Below are positions 12,101 to 19,444 of a stretch of 57,205 nucleotides of DNA, piece by piece. Source of the stretch: Spraguea lophii (taxonomy: Eukaryota; Microsporidia; Spragueidae); contig LDOQ01000232.1 in assembly GCA_001887945.1 (NCBI GenBank), positions 1-57,205 on the forward strand. Direction: 5' to 3'. Within the stretch, counting starts at the first letter, position 1; each line of letters opens with the position of its first letter. The position numbers and the translations under genes are program-made. The notes beneath the pieces were generated by a model. The model was not told where the DNA came from. It ran no database searches and saw only the letters and a list, made by a program, of their open reading frames with translations.

Positions 12101-14417
12101 GAAGTATGATAATGAAGGTAATAAACATAATCTGGATAATAATATAATAAAAATATTATTAAATAGATTATTGTATAATAATAAAGATAGTTCTATCAAT
12201 GAATGTGAATGTATGAAATGGAAAAGATGTAGAAATATAGATATATCTACTATTAGAAAGATATTAGATAATATATATAAAGAATATAAAATAAATTATA
12301 ATCTTAAAGATTATTATCTAAGAGAAGTAATTCATAAAAAAAATAATGATAATATAGATGATATAAATAATTATAATAACGATATAAACGGTAATATAGA
12401 TAATGATGACATAGATAATATAAATAATAATAATAACAATGATATACATGATGTAAATGATAACGATAATACAACCAATATAAATATAAATAATATAGAA
12501 TTGTATGGTAGAAAAGAAATAATGATAGCCAAGATATTTGTTAAGAGTATAAATTACAATGATGAATTATTTAATAAGTTATTTTATTTAATTTTATATA
12601 AAAATATTTATTCTGCCAATAATAAAAATAATAATTACGAGTATGTAATAAATTATATATATTTTATTATGCATATATTTACATCTACTCTTACTGAAGA
12701 AGGTACTGGTATTAGAGAAGGTGCTGGTGTTGATAATATATCAGATATTGAATATGAAGAAGAATTGGGTTCTGATGGTAATGGTGATGATAGTGATAAT
12801 GGTGATATAGAAGAAGATGATGGTGTGGATATGGAAAATAAGGGAGATAAGTATGATGTAGATATAGAAAATGTGGAAGATATAGAAGATGTAGATAGTG
12901 GGAATATCAGTGATGGAGAAGAATGTAATATTGATTATAATAAAAATGATGATAATGAAGACGGTAAAGATACAAATGAGGATGGTAAAGATATAGATGG
13001 CGATGTAGAAGGTGATAATAATGATGCTGCGGATGATGATACAAATAATGATATTATGAATGATAATGAGAATATAAAAGATGATGATGAAATAGGGGAA
13101 GTAGAAGAATTTATAACTAATTATAATGATGAAGATGATAGTATTAATGAAGCTACAGAAGATGAAGATAGTGAAATAGAAGATGAAGATAAAGAAATAG
13201 AGGAAGTAGAAGATGTAGATAATGAAATCGAAGAAATAGATAATATCAACGATAAAGAAGGTAATAACATAAAAGAAAATGATAAAGATACAATAGAACA
13301 ACAGATATCACCCTCAGAATACAAACCATCCACAAATATCATAAATGCTGAACAATCCACAACAAACGTAGAGGTAGATAACTACACCCCAGAATGTTAT
13401 ACGAACGAAGGAACAGAAGAAGGATATGAACTTTCAGCAGAAGGAACAGAAGAAAACAGAGACAGAATAAAAAATACCACAAATAAAAATATAGATACAA
13501 ATACCATTTACAATAAATCAATAGATAAATTATATAACCATCTATCATATATCCTAGAACAGAATAAAAAGAATAAATACCAAGGAAATTATAAATCAGG
13601 AAAAAAAATAAATACGAAGAAGATAATAGATCTAGTAGTATTTAATGATACAAAGATATGGATGAAGAAAATATATAGTGATAGAGAATATACAGTAAGA
13701 TTGTTTATCGATAACAGTCAGTCTATGAACAACAATAAAAATAGAGATGATAGGAATGGTATGCGTAATAACAGTTTAACAAGTAATAGAAATGAAATGA
13801 GTAATATAAGCAATAATAACATAAACAATAACAATGATAATAACATAGATACTATTACAGAGAATAGTTCTGTAAAAGAAATAACAGAGAATACATATAA
13901 AATGTTATATAAAACATTAAAGAGATTTAATATAAATGTAGAAATGTATAGATTTGGAGAGAAATTAACAAAATTATCTTTACACGAAGATAATAACATG
14001 TATACTACTAACATAAATACTACTAATACATATAATAATATATCATTTATAGAGAAAGATACAGATGTTAATTTTATTAATGATTATACAGATGGTATTA
14101 ATATAATTATTAGTGATGGATTATTTCATAGTGTATTACCAGTATCTAATAATTTTCTATTAGTAATAGTAGATAGTAATATAATTAATATTAATAAAGT
14201 AAGAATAGACAATGATATAAATATTAATAACAATAGTATATATGGTAATAGTATATATGGTAATAATACTAATAGCAATAGCAATAGTAATGCTAATATA
14301 AGAATAATAAGATATTTAGATTCTTTGTATATTAATTATGTAATAGTAAATAATATAGAAGAAATAGAAGATAAAATAATAGAAGGTATAGATAAGATGT
14401 TTAGAAATATTATTTAA
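3162..14417 (+). CDS. MDN1: Midasin, AAA+ ribosome-maturation ATPase
   Basis: Midasin (Rea1/Mdn1) is the dynein-like AAA+ machine that strips assembly factors such as Rsa4 and Ytm1 from pre-60S ribosomes in the nucleus. The protein of 3751 aa shows six AAA modules. Module 1 (from residue 24) has a degenerate P-loop (GNGANEF). Modules 2-5 have good Walker A motifs at about residues 404 (GDTGTGKT), 815 (GSTSTGKT), 1174 (GDTGMGKT) and 1584 (GEPGIGKT), each followed by LLDE-type Walker B motifs with the NLC signature. Module 6 (about 1986) is degenerate (GSGRNSF; FNRPEL). A linker follows, then an Asp/Glu-rich segment (about 3185-3380) and a C-terminal MIDAS domain with the D-x-S-x-S motif DNSQS near 3512 and SDG near 3650. 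It is shorter than yeast Rea1 (about 4900 aa), although Asn/Asp-rich runs interrupt nearly every module. CCC at 3152-3154 supports this ATG. Confidence 0.95.
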   Translation: MQTYFFIDTKNFNRYKTKYNSYIKMTNSILLYGNGANEFIESYYTKEYDLHNGSKYHNIMVLDAREVLDPKLLVGSYTIDGGQLEENEGILITAIKGGKKFINNKINNNKSNITGNNTYNDNNINTNIINNTDINNTNINYDIESIFIIKNIHMNLPLLNFLQPLIYENKIENFKNKIFYNKKFKLILTSEIDIEGRYFKINVTNDYNNILYNGYNTNDNQNNDITDNNKLNDKLYDSNITDNDKLNNKNKNDSNINIIENKILIKYTKEYIGTDKEFNIKNILRLYNTYNYTNSIKDRVWLYNIISTILYSCDTIEEKKNKEYELRKDLVLAESDISNYNNNNIRNNNIDKTDNKNNEYNNNHNYNIDYKSIIDNIDLGLTTNLKYLIKDIIFSINNNLPVLLIGDTGTGKTTLIQQIHNIIYNYDGDNKYNNRLLVYNISADTELSDLIGSYKSFDVNNLFNRIEEYLKENDNNDNNDINDIDIDNVDKINDNNDIDKINDISEKIVYYKELLHKNNINIFNKDIAIASKIINSKNNLYYSHSMLIEAMENGYWILLDEINLCNNEVLQALDSILDTNKHYNLYNTNGDDNCCYINIEFMDERIRIHPNFRVFATMNPEGIGKKDFNTKTFTKIYCDDFSNRIDDIEIVTEYILKKKQDEKYYNNSQCYDNNNTDEVTNIYNSTFIYAISQFYYTLRKNMSKLYGYGKKPLISGRTYCRVLKAIQEEEEVYKIINLLILTQLEPESKNKVVSESTFLQEYRNKMINGNKKDCNRNKYSVTTNIKNINNNFIITPEIYNRLCLISTAIDLNISVLLEGSTSTGKTSILLYLANLYDKKIIRINNHENTDSSDYIGRMIIKNNNDNNDGENTNKHDRENNNNNVLNTQFMPGPLFDALTNGHWLLLDELNLCSSEVLELLNSVLDDNKSLYVPFINKTIKAHKDFRLFGTQNSALYGGRKQLSEAFRNRFVEINFGLMSLDEIKEVIGKINTNDNIINTHNNIQYLPTLFVNIFMDVYKMLSSISSSYITLRDLFKWVYRSNRCINTLYYNGKMVFINRIRENKKEIENMYNQVFFKHNKNHTINFCNNNRNKEIDNLYDMLNNEYKTDKLYNIIYNNQDNRNIENNNRSNRDIENNRHNKEYYKNTKNINLFESQKILLLNILISFQNNEPILIVGDTGMGKTKVCEIIKDIIENNGMEIINLHANIEASDLIGQYTINNKNNYNAYDDDNKDYNNKDDIDKNKYNKDDADNNNTDIIFRDGVVTRCIRKGKILLLDEINLCSDSVIERINSILEVDNKNNNNKDNTNSNTNSNNNKSLFIPEINSSISIHSKFRVIATMNPGNDHGKKELSPALRNRFTEIWYEMSDEEIKNVYENMIGNFYYSKINDKLNIRKIELIRKYILYTKVEYNAMSNDNSSDVIGDGDSNVNDSNKIKRIKYNSKYIINIIEERNISLKEYLNNLEEKIKYKIFLDVIELCNINNKENNKEYTDNNIHYINNSNMVGVKYNNQIYSIIKYYNNDDDDNDSNSDDDNNNKDTITYSNNSNNNDSNITLTDIKYNFNTPTTVYNLYKILRSLSLNTPILLSGEPGIGKTSIIENIGRLLNYNVVRINLSEGTEFSDLIGHYIPYVDNNNTDNKNKDTNDRGKDTNIKIKFTYSSFTRALLQPYTFIILDEINLCTQSVIEGLNSLFDYRRSIYISELDQTIKINHYKNNNTNNIGDINDTNNNNTNRNDKIIYTDNIYVFGTMNPSNNKNNRKILPKSFNDRFIKVHMNKYNQIDIDLITESIINNINNKYTNDISDSNINKDITNKTDNNDINNLSLRERKISIAIGSNYYKNINITYYFGYYIRIGRVIIEDINNNLITFNYDRDNRIDRDNDYTITSNRINHINDINDININYRTIINNKRITIIDEYSYSNIKDIDILLNNNDDNNKNGINDTTNNNNTKHINHSNINNNINYILLHKQLSSIHNILIAYVKKIPIILRGSGRNSFINFISNIFNHKIDRIYCYNEIDTNDLIGMYVVDIDYNKYNNSNIDNSYNNNNGNDNKSSDDKSSIKDYNNNNTVDNTIDNSNTKLKVYWSNSKLIEALNNGSLIVFNRPELVEYSVFDRLNSLFEENRELYITERSHDSNNTIHDNTNITNNKHSITKNTNKVDIKDNTRLILLTEYNLSPAIEDRCYKVELEENKTITDIYKILRSNSKDINDINDNTYTIDSNTTNNHIMNEEYIEYRNNKINNSIKYLMNKETMIIEGLRNKLLSFIHLDNNIDDIDDSNTNINTTYNNIDNTDNIISNINNNLLYLNNYFNNYLYENDIENMFIRILDIKDYNTNNIDYNNSNIDNTTYNNDSEIKEIYNFYKEINNYKDDIDSLYNTFCNNKDNNINNTTNISFKEYIRLIEYKDKEEYKYAKSIEEYKIFYILNNKYNDSGNDNRDNMNDGKYINIHGNNHTNTHDNIHNINNNHINNLLYATALPEYSYDNNLYLKLLSYASVSDPLYLILYSINNTKRDILVELKNMYKYNRYDRDKVYRYINNRDKYINVIEAIERKIKDRRNIINVIKEEYNCIYDGYDDSNNNRDKYIDNKDINITNDITNTYNNNTNSSIYKIIYKILNNNKEYEDILTYRIIYYYNKIIKNTYYSYYNILNYYYDINDKDDNINTIKNNIKDNINNLSITNNNINDINDINNNTTITTIKNIINYIGIIKDIEIKEYHSELFYNILNNRKCRRSLLSNVVYECISNITYNRDNNIDLEIKNEHLDLLIKYINTNNKNDDKIIDGKNDKNKDDDSNKDTDTNKNIITTNKDKDRIDYRNYIYLITRDYDIKILEEFIISGTVKEFKDRLYFIIEIILQYYNKYNKDDITTNKYNRDNNNTTTNITNKNAIRGGITFSNPNHNIILYYIYNRIFDYDKILYMYNLSLQYIAYNILNKDIEGSNMVIGYLKDININVRDTCICNKDNNLDKNNSEGNDNDNKKKYDNEGNKHNLDNNIIKILLNRLLYNNKDSSINECECMKWKRCRNIDISTIRKILDNIYKEYKINYNLKDYYLREVIHKKNNDNIDDINNYNNDINGNIDNDDIDNINNNNNNDIHDVNDNDNTTNININNIELYGRKEIMIAKIFVKSINYNDELFNKLFYLILYKNIYSANNKNNNYEYVINYIYFIMHIFTSTLTEEGTGIREGAGVDNISDIEYEEELGSDGNGDDSDNGDIEEDDGVDMENKGDKYDVDIENVEDIEDVDSGNISDGEECNIDYNKNDDNEDGKDTNEDGKDIDGDVEGDNNDAADDDTNNDIMNDNENIKDDDEIGEVEEFITNYNDEDDSINEATEDEDSEIEDEDKEIEEVEDVDNEIEEIDNINDKEGNNIKENDKDTIEQQISPSEYKPSTNIINAEQSTTNVEVDNYTPECYTNEGTEEGYELSAEGTEENRDRIKNTTNKNIDTNTIYNKSIDKLYNHLSYILEQNKKNKYQGNYKSGKKINTKKIIDLVVFNDTKIWMKKIYSDREYTVRLFIDNSQSMNNNKNRDDRNGMRNNSLTSNRNEMSNISNNNINNNNDNNIDTITENSSVKEITENTYKMLYKTLKRFNINVEMYRFGEKLTKLSLHEDNNMYTTNINTTNTYNNISFIEKDTDVNFINDYTDGINIIISDGLFHSVLPVSNNFLLVIVDSNIININKVRIDNDININNNSIYGNSIYGNNTNSNSNSNANIRIIRYLDSLYINYVIVNNIEEIEDKIIEGIDKMFRNII

Positions 14418-15812
14418 TAAATATATTTTATTTAATGAAATATATTATTTTAATTATTACATTCATAATTTCATTTCTATGATATCTCTTCTTTTACAAC
14501 CACAATCTTTCTGTTCTTAATTATAGTCGATTGAATATATACAATTATTTCATCTTTTAAGTTCAATGATAACTTTACCACAAATTAGATCAGGTTAGGT
14601 TAGTATAGGTAATATTACTTCTATATTTGCCTTATAAATAGATTTCAATTCATATTAATAACTTATATTTTCTGTACTTTTTAGCTTCTACTCCCTCAAG
14701 ATTATCTAAACACGTAATTATAATTTTAATAATCTTTATCATATATAAAAATATTTGCTTTGTTATATTTAATAAATAAAGTAGTTTTAATGAGAGAATC
14801 AACTTTTATTCGGATCTTATTATACCGGCTCTACATCCTTATCTCTTAACTTTATATTCTTTTTTTATTTGGTATTTATTGTATATTTGTAAATGAATAA
14901 TTTTCAAAACTTCGTTATGTCATAGTTTACATTGAGTTCCTATCGTACATCCACATCTTGCTGTCATATGATCTAGTGTTTTATTACGCTGACTGTAATT
15001 TGGATATTTCTATCCATCTATTTATTTTTGATACGATATAAATAATATAAATATACCTTATGCTTATAATGTTATTTTCTTTAAAAATAATGCCATATAA
15101 TATTTTTTATTGTTTTAGTCAACAATTCTGCTTCATGTTTATTTTAAAAGAATTATTATTTATTTTCTCAATTTTATATTTATTCAACAAGAAATTGTTA
15201 TTAAATCTAATTTTATATAATCGTTGAATTCATAATGACAATTATTAATAGTAATATAATCTGAATAATACTATCATTATAACTATTGTTATAATTATAG
15301 ATTTTATAGCTTCTAAAAATATAAAAAATAATCTAATATCTGATATAAAAAGAAACAAATTTTAAATGCAATTAGAAATAAATTAAAATATTTAGTAGAA
15401 CAAGCAAAAGCTAAGAAGGAAATAAATAATTAATCGAAATAATATATTATAATTAATTATATCTCATTTGTTAGCATATAATATATTATAATTCATTTGT
15501 TAATATATCAAATTAAAGAATGTATAATATAATAGATCAGATTAAACAACCTATAATATAATAAATTAATTATAATTCATTTGTTAACAATTATCAAAGA
15601 AATAATGATAATTGAAATTAAGAAGATAAAATGTATTGTAAAATGAATATAAATATAAATAATATAATTATTGTGATATTATATTCTTTTTATATTAATA
15701 TCCTTTTATTATTCTTTATCATCCTTTATCATCCTTTTATCATAATATAACCCTTTATTATCATCATTTTATCCTTTTATTATATTAATATATTATTTTT
15801 AGAATAAAATAT
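14418..15812. other. AT-rich spacer with short repeats
   Basis: No gene is supported. A 29-codon protein-like scrap, without a start codon, ends with TAA near 15433. Imperfect copies of TATAATTCATTTGTTAA lie near 15488 and 15570. A run of short ATCCTTT-type repeats lies at about 15700-15780. A short GGTTAGGTTAG at about 14593 is too short to be called telomeric. Confidence 0.4.
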
Positions 15813-15913
15813 TATTGATTCTCCTTTAATTTATTATATTGATTTTGATTCTCCTTAATTTATTACAATGATTATTGATTCTCCTTAATTTGTTATAATG
15901 GTTGTTGATTTTT
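15813..15913. repeat. Tandem repeat, 30-31 bp x about 3.3
   Basis: Three successive units begin TTGATTCTCC(T)TTAATTT and a partial fourth follows. The units differ at only a few positions. The array ends about 115 bases before the small secreted-protein gene at 16030. Confidence 0.75.
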
Positions 15914-16029
15914 AGTATGTTCTATTATAATATTACTTATATTTTTAATTACCAATAAAATATTATTGGTTACTTTTTATCATTTTTTTACTGGTTGAAA
16001 GTATAAAAGAAAATAAAAATGTAAGTGTA

Positions 16030-16263
16030 ATGAATTTTATTAAATATTTATTATTCTTTGTATTATCTTTAACAGCAGAAACACCAAATGAAAATCCTGT
16101 ATGTTCAGATGATAAATGTAGTGGTGTAAACAATAGAAATAGTAGCAGTTTAAGAGAGAATGATGATAATGGTTTAAGAGAGAATGAAGATGACAATGTA
16201 AATACAACAAGTCAAGCACCAGCGCATTCTAGTGGTGCAAAAGAAGAAAAGCCAACATACTAG
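16030..16263 (+). CDS. Small secreted protein
   Basis: This is a 77-aa protein with a clear N-terminal signal peptide (MNFIKYLLFFVLSLTAETP, cleavage expected after the Ala-rich end near residue 16-17). The mature chain is short, hydrophilic and acidic. It has two cysteines close together (VCSDDKCSG) and a short internal duplication (SLRENDDNG / GLRENEDDN), followed by a Ser/Thr/Ala/Pro-rich tail. I do not recognise a family. Small secreted acidic proteins of this kind are common, lineage-specific microsporidian genes and could be spore-wall components or host-directed proteins. There is no CCC motif next to the ATG. The overlapping antisense frame looks like its shadow. Confidence 0.6.
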   Translation: MNFIKYLLFFVLSLTAETPNENPVCSDDKCSGVNNRNSSSLRENDDNGLRENEDDNVNTTSQAPAHSSGAKEEKPTY

Positions 16264-16393
16264 ATGAGAATTAAAATGTGAATACTTCTCAGTAACTTTT
16301 TTATTTGTTTTTTATTGATAATTATTATTATTCCTTATTTCCTATTGATAACCTCTAAACAATTTTCTTATTTCTTATTATCCTTTAATGAAA

Positions 16394-16500
16394 TTACGGT
16401 CCTATAATGGTCTATGAACATGTGATCCTATGAAAGTACATTTAAACTTATACCAATACAATTCACTACGTATATACATCAACCTGTTATCCCTCTCCAA
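16394..16500 (-). repeat. SINE fragment (b) upstream of PRE2
   Basis: About 107 bases match the 3' third of the SINE, read on the minus strand. Matching blocks include GGTCCTATAATGGTCTATGA against the young copy's GGCCTACCATGGTCTGTGA, then ACATTTAAACTT, then the TATATACAT block. The fragment ends some 55 bases before the PRE2 start codon. Confidence 0.55.
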
Positions 16501-16554
16501 TGTTTAATTTATAATTTTGTTTTTAATTTAATTTTAAGATAAACAATACCCTTA

Positions 16555-17250
16555 ATGCAAATATTCTCCGAACCTATACTTCTAGACAAAGAAATTTCCA
16601 TAGAAAATACGAATATGGTAAAATCTCCTGTAGAACCATTCCACGGTACTACTACTGTCGCATTTGTTTACAAAGGCGGTATTGTTGTTGCTGTTGACAG
16701 TAGAGCGAGTAGTGGTAGTTACATAGCCAGTAGATCAGTTCTCAAGGTTATTGAAGTGAATGATTATCTTCTTGGAACTATGGCAGGTGGTGCAGCAGAT
16801 TGTTTCTACTGGGAAAAACTTATGGGTATTTATGCAAAAGAATATTCATTAAAATACAATAGAAGGATAAGTGTATGTGCTGCCAGTATGAAACTTAGTA
16901 ATGATATTTATCATTATAAAGGTAAATTTAGCATAGGAAGTATGGTGTGTGGATATGATAATGATTTTCATATATATTATGTTGATGATAGTGGTAAAAG
17001 AATAAAAGGTAATCTATTTAGTGTAGGTAGTGGATCTACAATAGCTTATAGTGTATTGGATAGTCAGTATAAATATGATATGGAGAAAGAAGAGGCTTTA
17101 AACTTGGGAAGAGATGCAGTCTATCATGCAACAATAAGAGATGCGTATTCTGGTGGAAGTATCAATTTGTTTCATATAGGAGAAGAAGGTGTGAAGAAAA
17201 TAGGTAAATACGATGTGGCTGAGTTATATGAAGAGAAAAATCATAAATAA
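16555..17250 (+). CDS. PRE2: 20S proteasome subunit beta5
   Basis: This is the chymotrypsin-like catalytic beta5 subunit of the 20S proteasome core. The protein is 231 aa. The mature chain begins at the catalytic threonine of GTTTVAF (Thr32 or so) after a short propeptide of about 31 residues. The hallmarks are all present: VAVDSRA with its Asp, LLGTMAGGAADC, the lysine of RSVLKV (the Lys33 equivalent), VGSGSTIAYSVLDSQY and RDAYSGGSINLFH. Alignment in memory to yeast Pre2 is close along the entire length. CCC at 16549-16551 lies just before the ATG. The stop codon overlaps an AATAAA-like string, which could act as polyadenylation signal. Its immediate upstream DNA includes a SINE fragment. 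Confidence 0.97.
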   Translation: MQIFSEPILLDKEISIENTNMVKSPVEPFHGTTTVAFVYKGGIVVAVDSRASSGSYIASRSVLKVIEVNDYLLGTMAGGAADCFYWEKLMGIYAKEYSLKYNRRISVCAASMKLSNDIYHYKGKFSIGSMVCGYDNDFHIYYVDDSGKRIKGNLFSVGSGSTIAYSVLDSQYKYDMEKEEALNLGRDAVYHATIRDAYSGGSINLFHIGEEGVKKIGKYDVAELYEEKNHK

Positions 17251-17597
17251 AAAATACTTTTAACATATTTTTTTTAAATAAACTAAGAAAAGATTAATAG
17301 AGGTTATTATGAATTAGAAGTTTGATGGTAAATAAAATATAATAACAATCAAAATATAATAAAAAATAATATAATATACTAGATGCGTGTATTACATGCA
17401 AGTATAGAAAATATATATTAACATTGACTGTGATATCAAATTATACATATATAAGATAAATAACTTTAGGTTAGGATAGGTTATGATTACACAAATATAT
17501 TTAATTTAAATTAAATAAACAAAATTAAAAGATTAATTTCTTATTTTGTAATAAATAGATTTTATATCCTAATTTCATTATCTTATATTCTTTATAT

Positions 17598-17930
17598 TTT
17601 ATTTGTAAAAATTTTATAGCATACAGTAGTCTATGACATTTAATTCTTAAAACATATTTTAATACATACTAACTGGTTTCTTTACATATATGCATTAATC
17701 ACATCTTATCCTGTATTTCGAAATGTTATAATTTTGCACATAATACATTCATCATCCTATCATCTTTAATAAGATTTTAATATCTTTCTTAATATAATAA
17801 TATCATTCGATATAGAGATTACAATTACACCAATTAAACATTATTTTAATATAATAATAAAATTGTAATACAAAGAATAATTAATATTACTCAACACTCT
17901 TCATCTTCTTCTTTTCTATTTTATTCTCTA
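17598..17930 (-). repeat. Decayed SINE copy (c)
   Basis: On the minus strand this aligns to the SINE body. Landmarks are AGTCTATGACATTTAATTC (about 17627), ACTAACTGGTTTCTTTACA (about 17669), ATATGCATTAATC (about 17688), the AATGTTATAATTTTGC block (about 17722) and ACAATTACACCAATTAAACA (about 17820). It is strongly AT-shifted. The tRNA-like head is lost or unrecognisable. The preceding 17251-17597 is AT-rich spacer with nothing else recognisable. Confidence 0.7.
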
Positions 17931-18079
17931 TTTAAAAAATAGAAACAAACACAAAATAAAAACTTCAAATAAAAAATTAAAAATAAAAAAGATTACTTTT
18001 AAACTTTTATTTACAACTATCATAATCATAATCATCATACTTATCCATTATATCATAACATTTAGTATTATAACACTAA

Positions 18080-18751
18080 TTATCTTACAACACCATTAAC
18101 CTCGTATTTTACACCCAATAAAAACATTAAAGCCACCACCAACACCAAACACGCGATAATCAACATTTGTTTATAAGAACCAGCCATAGTTGCTGAACCC
18201 TCTTTACTGCCCAACACACCAAATATACCACCGATAATTAATATATAATAAAACAACAACGAAATAAATCCATTTACCGTATAATACAATGGAAGCAACA
18301 CCAATACAAAACATATTATTTTCACCATTTTAACCTTCCCATCATTTTTCTCCATTGCAACCAACAAATACAAAAAATACCCACTAACCACTGTAAACAA
18401 CACATCAACTAAAAACAACAACAAATACAACTGTTGCACATAACCAGTAGAAATAGAAGATAGTGGTTTAGCCACTATAAAAAACAAAAAGACGGAAACA
18501 GCCAAAATACAACTACCCACGACTAAAAAATCATTCATCTCATAAATTTTACGCGTCCTACTTTTTTTATACACAAGAAAATACAATACAGCCATCACCA
18601 TTAAAGATATAATACCCAATAATACACTACCAAAATAACCAGTCATAACAATACACAGAGATATTATAGCAAATATACATAATATTATATTTATACTCAC
18701 ACCATTATCATATACAGGATATACAATCTTAGGAATGTTTATACAATTCAT
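18080..18751 (-). CDS. Seven-TM membrane protein
   Basis: The protein is 223 aa counted from the first ATG at 18751. The open frame extends seven codons further upstream but contains no other ATG. It has about seven hydrophobic helices, near residues 19-36, 40-60, 74-95, 108-131, 142-160, 163-185 and 196-214, with short loops and one basic loop (KKSRTRK, about 62-68). No soluble domain or catalytic motif is visible and I do not recognise the family. A small integral membrane protein or transporter of the endomembrane system is possible, but that is inference from topology only. There is no CCC motif at the start, only TTTCC about 10 bases upstream. Codon use is less AT-extreme than in midasin. 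Confidence 0.75.
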   Translation of the reverse strand: MNCINIPKIVYPVYDNGVSINIILCIFAIISLCIVMTGYFGSVLLGIISLMVMAVLYFLVYKKSRTRKIYEMNDFLVVGSCILAVSVFLFFIVAKPLSSISTGYVQQLYLLLFLVDVLFTVVSGYFLYLLVAMEKNDGKVKMVKIICFVLVLLPLYYTVNGFISLLFYYILIIGGIFGVLGSKEGSATMAGSYKQMLIIACLVLVVALMFLLGVKYEVNGVVR

Positions 18752-19069
18752 AGAATAATGGAAATAATACACAAAATATAAATATAAATAAAATATCTAC
18801 AAAGAGAAATATTAAATTACGTAAATATTACAGAATGTAAATTTAATAAGATTAAGATTAAGAGTGAAATAATGTGAGATGGTTGAGAGTGAGGTATATT
18901 GATATAGTAATAATATAATAGAAGATGTTTGATGATATGTATTATAATATATATTAAGATAATAAAATAATATTATTAAGTAATGATAATAGTATTAATC
19001 TTATTATTATCTATTATACTACCACCATACCATTATATCTCAATCATAAGATAATATTATAGTTACTAA
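18752..19069. other. Spacer between divergent genes
   Basis: AT-rich DNA separates the minus-strand membrane-protein gene from the plus-strand 56-aa gene and must hold both promoters. I see no repeat or RNA gene. Confidence 0.4.
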
Positions 19070-19074
19070 CCCAT

Positions 19075-19245
19075 ATGAAAGATAATGTCTTTGAAGATTT
19101 AAAAATAAGTTTAATAAATATATTGGATATATTATCTAATGAGCTTATAGACATAGAAAATAATAAAGAAACAAAGATTAAATCTTTAACAGATGAAATA
19201 GAAGAAATACAAAATAGAATTTATAATGAATATATAGAAGAATAG
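19075..19245 (+). CDS. Small coiled-coil protein (56 aa)
   Basis: A 57-codon open frame begins MKDNVFEDLKISLINILD and ends EYIEE. CCC at 19070-19072 lies two bases before the ATG, exactly as in housekeeping genes of this window, and that is the main reason to call it real. The protein is acidic and almost wholly helical in character. Heptad-like spacing of Leu/Ile (I..L..I..I, then IKSLTDEIEEIQNRI) suggests a coiled coil. I do not recognise the family. A small subunit of a larger complex would fit, but this is a guess. Confidence 0.6.
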   Translation: MKDNVFEDLKISLINILDILSNELIDIENNKETKIKSLTDEIEEIQNRIYNEYIEE

Positions 19246-19264
19246 AAATTATTTCTTTTTAAAT

Positions 19265-19350
19265 ATATTTTATATTCTTAGTTATACTTTATCTTCTTAG
19301 TTATCTCTTACTTCTTAGTTATCTATTCTTTATCTCTTACTGCTATACAC
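19265..19350. repeat. Short tandem TTCTTAGTTAT repeats
   Basis: Three near copies of TTCTTAGTTAT lie about 20 bases apart between two convergent genes. They may be simple-sequence drift in a 3' region. Confidence 0.5.
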
Positions 19351-19444
19351 TCATTTATTCTACATACTCGCTATTTACATCCAATATCACTTCTATCCAC
19401 ACACTCCCTTATCACCAAACACATCATCACACTCTACACACTTT

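Noticed and set aside
12741..13360. Long minus-strand open frames opposite the acidic region of midasin
   Set aside because: GAT/GAA repeats on the plus strand automatically give stop-free Ile/Phe/Ser-rich antisense frames. No start motif or domain.
14591..14612. TTAGG-like telomeric repeat (also near 17466)
   Set aside because: Only two or three imperfect units, inside spacer DNA; too short for an interstitial telomere.
15963..16196. 77-codon minus-strand frame opposite the small secreted protein
   Set aside because: Equal length, but the plus-strand frame has a clean signal peptide and sensible mature part. The antisense one has only Leu/Ser/Phe bias.
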